DNA from: Pseudarthrobacter sp. MM222 | GTDB taxonomy: Bacteria > Actinomycetota > Actinomycetes > Actinomycetales > Micrococcaceae | NCBI RefSeq assembly: GCF_947090775.1 | Contig: NZ_OX352321.1 | Span: 3,100,001-3,164,000 of the forward strand | DNA: 64,000 bases | Reading direction: 5' to 3' | In this document: one piece after another, positions 45,600 through 54,469 of the stretch | Position numbering within the stretch: the stretch's first letter is position 1 | How the letters are laid out: the number at the start of each line of letters is the position of its first letter | The notes under the pieces: model-generated | Databases searched by the model: none | Told to the model about the DNA's origin: nothing | Seen by the model: the letters and a program-made list of their open reading frames with translations, nothing else | Position numbers and translations under genes: made by a program

Positions 45600-46613
45600 A
45601 TGAGAATTCTGGTTACTGGCGGCACCGGCTACATCGGTTCGCACACTGTGCTGTCCCTGCAGGAAGCCGGCCATGAGGTAGTGGTCGTTGACAACCTGGT
45701 GAACTCCAGCGAGGAAGCCCTGCGCCGGGTCGCGGAGCTGAGCGGCACGGCGGCCGTGTTCCACCGCGTGGACCTGGTGGACGAGGCCGCCGTCGACGCC
45801 GTCTTTGCCGAGCACGCGATCGACGCCGTGATCCACTTCGCCGGCCTCAAGGCGGTCGGCGAGTCCGTCCGGGAACCCCTGCGGTACTACCACAACAACC
45901 TCACCGGAACCCTGAACCTCCTCCGCGTAATGGACCGGCACGACGTCCGCTCGATCGTCTTCAGCTCCTCCGCCACCGTCTACGGTGAGCACAACCCCAG
46001 CCCGTACCTGGAGAAGATGGAGATCGGCGCGAACAACCCCTACGGCCGGACCAAGGAACAGATCGAGGACATCCTCGCCGACCTCGGCGCCGCGGACGAG
46101 CGCTGGCACATCGCCCTGCTGCGCTATTTCAACCCGGTCGGCGCGCACCCCTCCGGCCGGATCGGCGAGGACCCGCAGGGCATCCCCAACAACCTCGTCC
46201 CCTTCATCGCCCAGGTCGCCGTCGGCCGCCGCGAGAAGCTGATGGTCTTCGGCGGGGACTACGACACCCCGGACGGGACCTGCCAGCGCGACTACATCCA
46301 CGTCGTCGACCTCGCCGAGGGCCACGTCGCGGCCCTGAACCACATCACCGGCCGGCCCGGCGTGCGCCGCTGGAACCTCGGCTCCGGCCACGGCTCCTCC
46401 GTGCTGGAGGTCCTGCGCTCCTTTGAGAAGGCCGCAGGCAAACCAATCCCCTACGAGATCGCCGCCCGCCGCGCCGGCGACCTGCCCGCCTTCTGGGCCG
46501 ACGCCTCCTCCGCCCTGGCCGACCTGGGCTGGTCCACCACCAAGACGGTGGACCAGATGTGCGAGGACCACTGGCGCTGGCAGAAAAACAACCCCCAGGG
46601 CTACAACGCCTGA
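45600..46613 (+). CDS. galE: UDP-glucose 4-epimerase
   Basis: An extended short-chain dehydrogenase that interconverts UDP-glucose and UDP-galactose. Motifs: ILVTGGTGYIGSHTVLSL at the N-terminus, VIHFAGLKAVGESVREPLRY, SSSATVYGEHN, the catalytic NPYGRTKEQIED (YxxxK) and DYIHVVDLAEGH. Length is 337 residues from the ATG at 45600; the open frame extends upstream but lacks family similarity there. A strong hairpin follows. Confidence 0.94.
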   Translation: MRILVTGGTGYIGSHTVLSLQEAGHEVVVVDNLVNSSEEALRRVAELSGTAAVFHRVDLVDEAAVDAVFAEHAIDAVIHFAGLKAVGESVREPLRYYHNNLTGTLNLLRVMDRHDVRSIVFSSSATVYGEHNPSPYLEKMEIGANNPYGRTKEQIEDILADLGAADERWHIALLRYFNPVGAHPSGRIGEDPQGIPNNLVPFIAQVAVGRREKLMVFGGDYDTPDGTCQRDYIHVVDLAEGHVAALNHITGRPGVRRWNLGSGHGSSVLEVLRSFEKAAGKPIPYEIAARRAGDLPAFWADASSALADLGWSTTKTVDQMCEDHWRWQKNNPQGYNA

Positions 46614-46628
46614 CCTTTCCACCGTGGG

Positions 46629-46682
46629 CAGTACGACGCCGGCCGCGCTCCTCAACTGAGGTGCGCGGCCGGCGTCGTACTG
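46629..46682. terminator. Bidirectional terminator, perfect 20-bp stem
   Basis: CAGTACGACGCCGGCCGCGC and its exact reverse complement are separated by a 14-base loop that itself can form CCTCA/TGAGG. Lies between convergent galE and gltA. Confidence 0.88.
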
Positions 46683-46697
46683 CTGTGGATCAGTGCA

Positions 46698-47981
46698 CTA
46701 CACCGAGGGGTAGTTGCGCTCCGGCTCACCGATGTAAAGCTGCCGCGGGCGGCCGATCTTGGTGTTGGGGTCGCTGATCATTTCGCGCCACTGGGCGATC
46801 CAGCCCGGCAGGCGGCCGATCGCGAACAGCACGGTGAACATCTTCTCCGGGAAGCCCATGGCCTTGTAGATCAGGCCGGTGTAGAAGTCCACGTTGGGGT
46901 AGAGCTTGCGCTGGATGAAGTAGTCATCATTCAGTGCCTTCTCCTCCAGCCGCATGGCGATGTCCAGCAGTTCGTCATTGCCGCCGAGCTTGCTGAGGAT
47001 CTCGTGCGCCGTGGCCTTGACGATCTTGGCGCGCGGATCGTAGTTCTTGTAGACGCGGTGTCCGAAGCCCATGAGGCGGACGCCGTCTTCCTTGTTCTTG
47101 ACCTTCTCCATGTAATCCTCGGGCTTGGTGCCGTCGGCCTGGATCTGGCGCAGCATCTTCAGCACAGCCTCGTTGGCGCCGCCGTGGGCGGGACCGAAGA
47201 GGGCGTTGATGCCCGCGGACACGGAGGCGAAGAGGTTGGCGTTGGAGGAACCCACCAGCCGGACCGTGGACGTGGAGCAGTTCTGCTCGTGGTCCGCGTG
47301 CAGGATGAGCAGCAGGTCCAGCGCCTTCGCGACGACCGGGTCCACCTCGTACTGCTCGGCCGGGAGTCCGAAGCTCAGCCGCAGGAAGTTCTCCACGAGG
47401 TTGTGGGAGTTGTCCGGGTACAGCATGGGCTGGCCGACGCTCTTCTTCAGGGCGTAGGCGGCGATGACCGGCATCTTGGCCAGCAGCCGGTAGGTCGAGA
47501 CCTCGACCTGCTCGGCGTTGAACGGATCCAGCGAGTCCTGGTAGAAGGTCGACAGAGCCGACACGGCCGAGGACAGCACCGGCATCGGGTGGGCGTCCCG
47601 CGGGAAACCGCTGAAGAAGCCCTTGAGCTCTTCGTGCAGCAGGGTGTGGTGGCGGATCCGCTGGTCGAACGCTTCCAGCTCCGTGGGGGTCGGCAGGTTG
47701 CCGTAGATCAGCAGGTAGGAAACCTCCAGGAAACTGGAGTGCTGGGCAAGCTGCTCGATCGGGTACCCGCGGTAGCGCAGGATGCCCGCGTCACCGTCGA
47801 TGTACGTGATGGCGGACGTCGTGGCCGCGGTGTTCATGAAGCCGGGGTCGAAGGCAACGGCGCCGGTCTGCTTCAGCAGCTTGGAAACGTCGTAGCCTTC
47901 GTTTCCTTCTACAACCTTGATGCGCGGGAGTTCGAGCTCGCCTCCGGCGTGGCGCAGGGTTGCGCTGGTGGTCTCAGTCAT
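46698..47981 (-). CDS. gltA: Citrate synthase (type II)
   Basis: Condenses oxaloacetate with acetyl-CoA at the entry to the TCA cycle. The 427-residue length fits the type II, hexameric class. Catalytic regions: LLILHADHEQNCSTSTVRLV (His), INALFGPAHGGANEAVLKML (His), MGFGHRVYKNYDPRA and NVDFYTGLIYKAMGFPEKMF (Asp). It starts at the ATG at 47981 with GAGGAG five bases upstream. A candidate CRP/GlxR site lies about 205 bases upstream. Confidence 0.95.
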   Translation of the reverse strand: MTETTSATLRHAGGELELPRIKVVEGNEGYDVSKLLKQTGAVAFDPGFMNTAATTSAITYIDGDAGILRYRGYPIEQLAQHSSFLEVSYLLIYGNLPTPTELEAFDQRIRHHTLLHEELKGFFSGFPRDAHPMPVLSSAVSALSTFYQDSLDPFNAEQVEVSTYRLLAKMPVIAAYALKKSVGQPMLYPDNSHNLVENFLRLSFGLPAEQYEVDPVVAKALDLLLILHADHEQNCSTSTVRLVGSSNANLFASVSAGINALFGPAHGGANEAVLKMLRQIQADGTKPEDYMEKVKNKEDGVRLMGFGHRVYKNYDPRAKIVKATAHEILSKLGGNDELLDIAMRLEEKALNDDYFIQRKLYPNVDFYTGLIYKAMGFPEKMFTVLFAIGRLPGWIAQWREMISDPNTKIGRPRQLYIGEPERNYPSV

Positions 47982-48187
47982 GGAGTCTCCTCATGAGGCG
48001 TCGGGGCCTCTGTAGAAAGCTGGTCCAACTTCTGGTGAAGCCGCCCACGGAGCCCGTTCGGAGACGGATTCCAACGGCCGCGCTGCCTTCTTGTGGAAAG
48101 CCACCATTGATAGTCAGTTAAAAAGTACCTTCAGTTCGCGGTCGGCACTAATCCGGGGCGTCCCGGAACGGCCGAAAGTGCGTTAGT

Positions 48188-48203
48188 TGTGGCACGTGTC
48201 ACA
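48188..48203. promoter_or_regulatory. Candidate CRP/GlxR-type operator upstream of gltA
   Basis: TGTGGCACGTGTCACA matches TGTGA-N6-TCACA at nine of ten half-site positions. It lies about 205 bases before the gltA start and just beyond the dapC stop codon. In corynebacteria the cAMP-dependent GlxR controls gltA, which makes the site plausible. Confidence 0.55.
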
Positions 48204-48209
48204 GCATTG

Positions 48210-49358
48210 TTACGGTCCCGTGGCCAGCCGTGCGGCGGCGGCATCGATCCGTTCATCCGTAGCCGTCAGCGCCACCCGGATGAACCCGTTGCCGGCGTCG
48301 CCGTAGAAGACGCCGGGGCCGACGACGATCCCCCGGTCCGCGAGACGGCTCACCGTGCGCCAGGTGTCCTCCCCCGCGGTGGCCCACAGGTAGAGCCCGG
48401 CCCGGGATTCCTGGATCGCCAGTCCGAAACCCTGCAGGGCTGGCACGATCCGGTCACGGCGGCCGCGGTACAGGTCCTTCTGGGCCTGGACGTGGGCGTC
48501 GTCGCCGAGGGCCACGCGCATGGCCTCCTGGACCGGATAGGGCACAATCATGCCGGCGTGTTTGCGGCTGTTGACCAGGTTCGCCATGATTTCGGGGTCG
48601 CCGGCCACGAACGCGGCACGGTATCCGGCGAGGTTGGACTGCTTGCTCAGGGAGTAGACCGCGAGCAGGCCTTCATGGGAACCGTCGGCAACCTTGGGAT
48701 CGAGGATGCTGGGCACCGGGGAGCCGCCGCGCTGGATATCCCATTCACCCCAGCCGAGTTCGGCGTAGCATTCGTCGGATGCGACCACGGCCCCGAGATC
48801 GCGGGCCTGCGCCACGATGCGCTGGAGAGATGCGGTGTCCCGCACGCTGCCGGTGGGGTTGCCCGGGGAATTGACCCAGACCAGGCGCACGCGGGCCCGG
48901 GTCGCGGCGTCGAGTTCGTCCAGGTCGTCCGCGGCGATGTGCTCCGCACCGGCGAAAGTCGCCCCGATGTCATAGGTGGGGTACGCGACCGTGGGCCGGA
49001 CGACGACGTCGCCCGGTTTCAGTCCCAGCAGGAACGGCAACCAGGCCACGAGTTCCTTGGAGCCCACGGTGGGCATGACGTTTTGCGGGTCCAGGCCGGG
49101 CACGCCGCGGCGCCGCTCGAACCAGGCCGCGATGGCCTCCCGGAGTGCCGGGGTGCCGTGGACCGTCGGGTAGCCGGGCGCGTTGGCCGCGGCCCGGAGG
49201 GCTTCCTGCACGACCTCCGGCGTCGGATCAACCGGGGTTCCGATGGAGAGGTTGGCAACTCCCCCGGGGTGTTCGGCTGCCCTGGCGTGGTACGGTGCCA
49301 TCGCCTCCCACGGGTAGTCGGGCAGGCTGAGGCCGAAACTGCGCAGCGCGGATGTCAC
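48210..49358 (-). CDS. dapC: Succinyldiaminopimelate transaminase DapC
   Basis: A class I PLP aminotransferase of 382 residues in the middle of the succinylase branch of lysine synthesis. Motifs: GVANLSIGTPVDPTPE, VMPTVGSKELVAWLPFLLGL, VNSPGNPTGSV, VASDECYAELGW and the PLP lysine in YSLSKQSNLAGYRAAF. The gene starts at a GTG 12 bases after fdxA, a pairing conserved in actinobacteria. With dapD and dapE in this window, three steps of the branch are present. Confidence 0.92.
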   Translation of the reverse strand: MTSALRSFGLSLPDYPWEAMAPYHARAAEHPGGVANLSIGTPVDPTPEVVQEALRAAANAPGYPTVHGTPALREAIAAWFERRRGVPGLDPQNVMPTVGSKELVAWLPFLLGLKPGDVVVRPTVAYPTYDIGATFAGAEHIAADDLDELDAATRARVRLVWVNSPGNPTGSVRDTASLQRIVAQARDLGAVVASDECYAELGWGEWDIQRGGSPVPSILDPKVADGSHEGLLAVYSLSKQSNLAGYRAAFVAGDPEIMANLVNSRKHAGMIVPYPVQEAMRVALGDDAHVQAQKDLYRGRRDRIVPALQGFGLAIQESRAGLYLWATAGEDTWRTVSRLADRGIVVGPGVFYGDAGNGFIRVALTATDERIDAAAARLATGP

Positions 49359-49370
49359 CGAAGCGCCGCC

Positions 49371-49697
49371 CTAGCTCTCTTGGTTCTGCAGCGGCAGTGC
49401 GGCGATCATGGGGTGGTCCGTGTGGGTGTTGCCGATCTTGGCGGCCCCGCCCGGGGAACCCAGGTCGTCGAAGAACTCGACGTTGGCCTTGTAGTAGTCG
49501 GCCCACTCCTCCGGGGTGTCGTCCTCGTAGTAGATAGCCTCCACGGGGCAGACCGGCTCGCAAGCACCGCAGTCCACGCATTCGTCCGGGTGGATGTACA
49601 GCGAACGCTCACCTTCGTAGATGCAATCGACGGGGCATTCTTCAATACATGCCTTGTCCTTGACATCTACACACGGCTGCGCGATTACGTACGTCAC
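49371..49697 (-). CDS. fdxA: Seven-iron ferredoxin FdxA
   Basis: A 108-residue ferredoxin with [3Fe-4S] and [4Fe-4S] sites. It starts MTYVIAQPCVDVKDKACIEE and has the first cysteine set (C-x7-C-x3-C), then DECVDCGACEPVCPVEAIYY for the second. It starts from a GTG. Cotranscribed with dapC. Electron carrier; its partner is not shown. Confidence 0.94.
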   Translation of the reverse strand: MTYVIAQPCVDVKDKACIEECPVDCIYEGERSLYIHPDECVDCGACEPVCPVEAIYYEDDTPEEWADYYKANVEFFDDLGSPGGAAKIGNTHTDHPMIAALPLQNQES

Positions 49698-49851
49698 GTC
49701 CCTGGCCTCTCCACGTTGGGTCCGGCGACCGGCCGGATGTTGCTCCCGGCCTGAGCGCCGGCTGCTGACTTCTGAGCCTATTATCTCCCAGCGGGTTCCC
49801 GCGAACCTAGCCGGGCGTCACAGAGGCCCGGGCGGGTGCGTGAACTGGTCC

Positions 49852-49857
49852 TAGTAT
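49852..49857 (+). promoter_or_regulatory. -10-like hexamer (TAGTAT) for the leaderless truncated SH3-GNAT gene
   Basis: TAGTAT ends six bases before the GTG at 49864, with no ribosome binding site. The promoter seems intact although the gene is truncated. Confidence 0.45.
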
Positions 49858-49863
49858 GAAGTA

Positions 49864-50106
49864 GTGAGTTCGCCCATGCCCCCGCCGCAGCAATTCCTTT
49901 CCGGTGCCCCGCTTGGCACCCGCGTCGTTGTCAGGTACCGGATCGAGGGCGGCCTGACCGACGCGCTGGGCGAGCTGGTGGGACTCGGCGAGGGTGTGTG
50001 CACCGTCCGCACCCGGCGCCTGGACGTGGACATTCCGCTGGCCCTCGTGGTGGCCGCGAAGGAAGTCCCGCCCGCACCGCCACGCCGCGGCCCAAGGCAG
50101 CCCTGA
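49864..50106 (+). CDS. Truncated SH3-like N-terminal domain of an SH3-GNAT acetyltransferase
   Basis: An 80-residue protein starting from a GTG. GTRVVVRYRIEGGLTDALGE and VVAAKEVPPAPPRRGP strongly resemble, from memory, the SH3-like N-terminal domain of actinobacterial SH3-GNAT acetyltransferases, whose gene often lies next to fdxA and dapC. In those, the GNAT domain continues right after the Pro/Arg-rich linker. Here a stop codon ends the protein inside that linker, and no GNAT-like sequence is found in any frame in the next 75 bases. The tandem repeat array begins just downstream. I infer that the original gene lost its 3' part. Confidence 0.6.
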   Translation: MSSPMPPPQQFLSGAPLGTRVVVRYRIEGGLTDALGELVGLGEGVCTVRTRRLDVDIPLALVVAAKEVPPAPPRRGPRQP

Positions 50107-50181
50107 TTCTCCAGGCCCCGTTCTGGCGCGGCTTCGCGCGGCCTGACGTGCCCTGGCCTGTGGAGGTGTGACCTGACCAGT

Positions 50182-50395
50182 GGACATGCCCTCCCCTGGG
50201 CTGACCAGTCCTGGCCCGACCAGTGGACATGCCCTCCCCCGGCGTGACCCCCCTGGCGCGACCAGTGGGCAGGCCCTCCCCTGGCGTGCACCACCCTGGC
50301 GCGACCAGCGGACATGCCCTCCCCCGGCGTGCACCACCCTGGCGCGACCAGCGGACATGCCCTCCCCCGGCGTGCACCAATGGACATATTGGCAC
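50182..50395. repeat. Left tandem array, five units of 42-43 bp
   Basis: Units start at 50182, 50225, 50267, 50310 and 50353. Each begins GGACATGCCCTCCCC (third unit GGGCAGGCCCTCCCC) and ends GCGCGACCAGYG or similar, with GGCGTGCACCACCCTG between. Units differ by a few bases. There are no unique spacers, so this is not a CRISPR array. Confidence 0.9.
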
Positions 50396-50408
50396 TATGT
50401 CCACTGGT
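50376..50408. repeat. Dyad ACCAATGGACATA-N7-TATGTCCACTGGT
   Basis: Arms of 13 bp with one mismatch around TTGGCAC. The inner arms TGGACATA/TATGTCCA are perfect. Related, less perfect elements occur in the right flank at 51533-51555 and 51708-51730 in the opposite orientation. Confidence 0.85.
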
Positions 50409-50420
50409 GGGTGGGACCAC

Positions 50421-50463
50421 GGGACATGCTCATTGGTGAAGGGCGGCAGCGCGGGACATGTCC
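50421..50463. repeat. Left copies of the GGACATG motif
   Basis: GGGACATGCTCA (50421-50432) is the reverse complement of TGAGCATGTCCC, the motif repeated in the right flank. GGACATGTCC at 50454-50463 is a perfect ten-base palindrome. Confidence 0.85.
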
Positions 50464-50558
50464 ATTCTTTGTCGTGAACATCGGGCATGCCGCCAGTGTC
50501 CAAATCGTGCATACTGCGGAAGTGTCCAGCCCAGGAAAGTTGGAGAGCGCGTTTAGCC

Positions 50559-51368
50559 CTAGGCTGCGGAGGGAAGCTTGTTCAGCGCGGCGCGGACCAT
50601 TTCGATGAACTCATCGGGCCGGTTGCGGAGCAAGGGATAGCTTACGACCAGGGTCGGGATGCCGCGCCGGGTTGTCATGTTCCACCGCCTCCGGTCTTCT
50701 TCGAAGCTCGCCCTGTCCATATGGAATCCGGCCCCGTCAGTTTCGATGCCGAGCCTGCCGTCCACCATCAAATCCAGATGGCCCAAGCCGGGAACGTTGA
50801 CCTGTGACTCAACGTGGAACCCGGCCTTGCGGAGCAGGTACCTTGCCATACATTCGATGACGGATTGGGACTGCGGGACGATGCCGGCGACGATCTGCCG
50901 TTCCCGCGCATCGTTGCGGCCCGATAACCGTTGCCGCAGCGCCGACATCGGCACGCCCTTCAAGACGACGGCGGATTCCGCAATGACGAGGCCGTCGAGT
51001 TCCGGCAGGCAGCGCAGGCTTTGGACCACAGTGTCCAGCAGCGTGGGCGGCACGGCGGACCGGTGGCAGACGAAGCCGGGGTAGTTGCGGCTGTGGGTCA
51101 GCGCGACATGCGGGTGTTGCGGCGGTTCCAGCACCCACAGACCTTGATGCTGCGCCTTTGTGACGCATGCCGGCTCGGCGGGCAACGAGCGGATGGAGAT
51201 GAGCTGCTCGTCGGCGCCGGGGACGGCGTAAACGCCCCGGGCTACCCGGGAAACGGCTCCGCTGGCCAAGGCAGCCTTGAGCTGGAAGTCGGAGACTCCG
51301 GCAGCAGCGAGGTGTTTGGCGCGTGCAACGCCGTCGTAGTTAGAAAGCACTTCGATGATCTTGACCAT
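50559..51368 (-). CDS. AbiEi-like helix-turn-helix plus DUF559/Vsr-like nuclease domain protein
   Basis: A 269-residue protein starting at the ATG at 51368. Residues 1-50 look like the AbiEi antitoxin-type winged helix (VLSNYDGVARAKHLAAAGVS, then LASGAVSRVARGVYAVPGA). The middle (about 60-170) resembles the AbiEi C-terminal part. The C-terminal 90 residues look like a DUF559, PD-(D/E)XK/Vsr-type nuclease: SVIECMARYLLRKAGFHVES, GHLDLMVDGRLGIETDG and FEEDRRRWNMTTRRGIPTLV. Candidate catalytic residues are the Asp of GHLDLMVDG and the Glu/Asp of IETDG. No partner toxin gene lies next to it. An upstream extension in the same frame runs through repeat sequence and is unlikely. No ribosome binding site is visible. 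Repeat arrays flank it on both sides. Confidence 0.8.
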   Translation of the reverse strand: MVKIIEVLSNYDGVARAKHLAAAGVSDFQLKAALASGAVSRVARGVYAVPGADEQLISIRSLPAEPACVTKAQHQGLWVLEPPQHPHVALTHSRNYPGFVCHRSAVPPTLLDTVVQSLRCLPELDGLVIAESAVVLKGVPMSALRQRLSGRNDARERQIVAGIVPQSQSVIECMARYLLRKAGFHVESQVNVPGLGHLDLMVDGRLGIETDGAGFHMDRASFEEDRRRWNMTTRRGIPTLVVSYPLLRNRPDEFIEMVRAALNKLPSAA

Positions 51369-51370
51369 GT

Positions 51371-51378
51371 GGACATGT
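51371..51378. repeat. GGACATGT motif three bases upstream of the nuclease start codon
   Basis: GGACATGT matches eight of ten bases of the palindrome GGACATGTCC in the left flank. It lies between the start codon (51366-51368) and the right array, where a regulator of this gene could bind. Confidence 0.5.
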
Positions 51379-51440
51379 TGGTGCCGCGGACGCCGCTTGG
51401 CAAAGTGGCCTATTCGGCTATGTGCACAAGCGCATGCCCC

Positions 51441-51615
51441 ACCGAACGGCACAAAAATGAGCATGTCCCTTGGTCAGAAGCCGGCACGTCCGGTTGTTGG
51501 CACAGAGCAGGTCCCGTGGCCGGCGTGGGCAATGGACATAGTGGCATTTTGTCGACCCGTGGCCGCGAAAAATGAGCATGTCCCACCGAGACGCCGCGAA
51601 GAATGAGCAAGTCCC
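51441..51615. repeat. Right direct repeat, copy 1 (175 bp)
   Basis: Begins ACCGAACGGCACAAAAATGA and is repeated 175 bases later with many small differences. It holds TGAGCATGTCCC at 51458-51469, a degenerate TGGACATA dyad at 51533-51555, and 31-bp units at 51563 and 51594. Confidence 0.85.
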
Positions 51616-51790
51616 ACCGAATGGCACAAAAATGAGCATGTGTCATGGTCAGGAGCGGGCACGTCCGGTCGTCAGCACAGAGCATGTCCCGTGGCCGGCG
51701 CGGGCACTGGACATAGTGGCATTATGCCCACGCCTGGCCGCGAAAAATGGGCATGTCCCACCGAGACGCCGCGAAAAATGAGCATATCCC
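51616..51790. repeat. Right direct repeat, copy 2 (175 bp)
   Basis: Begins ACCGAATGGCACAAAAATGA. It holds the dyad TGGACATA-GTGGCAT-TATGCCCA at 51708-51730 and the first two of three 31-bp units. Confidence 0.85.
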
Positions 51791-51830
51791 ACCGAGACGC
51801 CGCGAAAAATGAGCATGTCCCGCGGGGACC
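51738..51830. repeat. Right 31-bp tandem units (CCGCGAAAAATGAGCATGTC...)
   Basis: Three units start at 51738, 51769 and 51800; two more (51563 and 51594) lie inside copy 1. The unit contains TGAGCATGTCCC followed by ACCGAGACG. The last unit ends in CGCGGGG instead. Confidence 0.9.
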
Positions 51831-51856
51831 GCAGCACCGACGCGAGGCGCGAGACG

Positions 51857-52168
51857 CTACGCCGGGTCGGGGCGGCGGTACCTCCGGCACCAGGCAAGCA
51901 TGCCGAGAGTGACCGCCGCGGTGCCGAATATCCAGAGGTTGCCCGGGGTGTCCGCGATGACCAGTCGCTTGCCGTTTTCCACGGTGGACCACCAGCCGGT
52001 GAGGGCGTAGCAAAGGACGCCGCAGACGGCCGTCGGGACGACGGAACGGAAAGCGGCCCCGAGCCACAGCTGGGCCGAACCGAGCAGCACAAGCGCGGCA
52101 ACGGCACCCCAGGGGACGTCTACGCCGGCAAGCACCAGACCCTGCCGGTGCAGGGCGGTGCCTGCCAC
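51857..52168 (-). CDS. Small membrane protein, unknown
   Basis: A 103-residue protein starting from a GTG with about three hydrophobic segments: residues 18-40, about 42-60 and about 75-95. It ends in the basic CRRYRRPDP. I recognise no family. It is downstream of typA on the same strand, beyond a hairpin, and marks the right edge of the repeat region. Confidence 0.65.
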   Translation of the reverse strand: MAGTALHRQGLVLAGVDVPWGAVAALVLLGSAQLWLGAAFRSVVPTAVCGVLCYALTGWWSTVENGKRLVIADTPGNLWIFGTAAVTLGMLAWCRRYRRPDPA

Positions 52169-52176
52169 GGCAACAA

Positions 52177-52226
52177 AGAGCTGCCGGCACGGCGGCGGTC
52201 AGACCGCCTGCCGTACCGGCAGCTCT
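52177..52226 (-). terminator. Hairpin downstream of typA
   Basis: AGAGCTGCCGG-C-ACGGC-GGCGGTC pairs with GACCGCC-TGCCGT-A-CCGGCAGCTCT over about 23 pairs with one mismatch and one bulge. It lies 40 bases after the typA stop and likely ends its transcript. Confidence 0.75.
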
Positions 52227-52268
52227 CGTATTCACGTGTTATCCGTTGCCGGGGCTAGGAAGCCGCGA

Positions 52269-54197
<1,929 letters not shown>

Positions 54198-54469
54198 GCG
54201 TTATTGCTCGATTCAGTGGTGAAGTCAGCTGTGGTATCGCGACATTTCCAACCGGAACGCACGACAGATACGCCCCTTTCGCACAGGGCACCTTCTACAA
54301 GTCTAAACGCTAGGTCATTTATTGGCCTAAAATGCCGGATTGCAGGGGCAGCCACTACAGGCGCGAATGCACCGGACTGAGTCGCGGACTATGACCAATC
54401 TCACTGGATTTTCGCGCCGCCATGCCCCATGATTGCTGAGAAAGCAGCAAGCCAGCCCGGAGATTCTTC

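Larger units (their letters stand above)
50107..50558. other. Left non-coding flank of the DUF559 gene, repeat-rich
   Basis: This 452-base stretch has no credible gene. It holds a 42-43 bp tandem array, a dyad, and motif copies described separately. Short open frames across it are products of the repeats. Confidence 0.8.
51369..51856. other. Right non-coding flank of the DUF559 gene, repeat-rich
   Basis: This 488-base stretch has no credible gene. It includes a GGACATGT motif next to the nuclease start codon and a 175-bp duplication with nested 31-bp units, described separately. Confidence 0.8.

Noticed and set aside
49864..50106. Frameshift in the SH3-GNAT gene
   Set aside because: No GNAT sequence was found in the other frames downstream; truncation fits better.
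50182..50395. CRISPR array
   Set aside because: The units are joined head to tail with no unique spacers and no cas genes are nearby.
50559..51368. Calling a type IV AbiE toxin-antitoxin pair
   Set aside because: No AbiEii-type nucleotidyltransferase gene lies next to it; the nuclease domain is fused to the AbiEi-like part instead.
50559..51464. Longer start of the DUF559 gene at 51464
   Set aside because: The added 32 residues come from repeat sequence and do not resemble AbiEi N-termini; the ATG at 51368 starts the recognisable domain.
50180..51912. Open reading frames across the repeat flanks (for example 50180-50608 plus, 51355-51606 plus, 51410-51685 minus)
   Set aside because: They are by-products of high GC content and of the repeats, lack start signals and show no protein-like composition.
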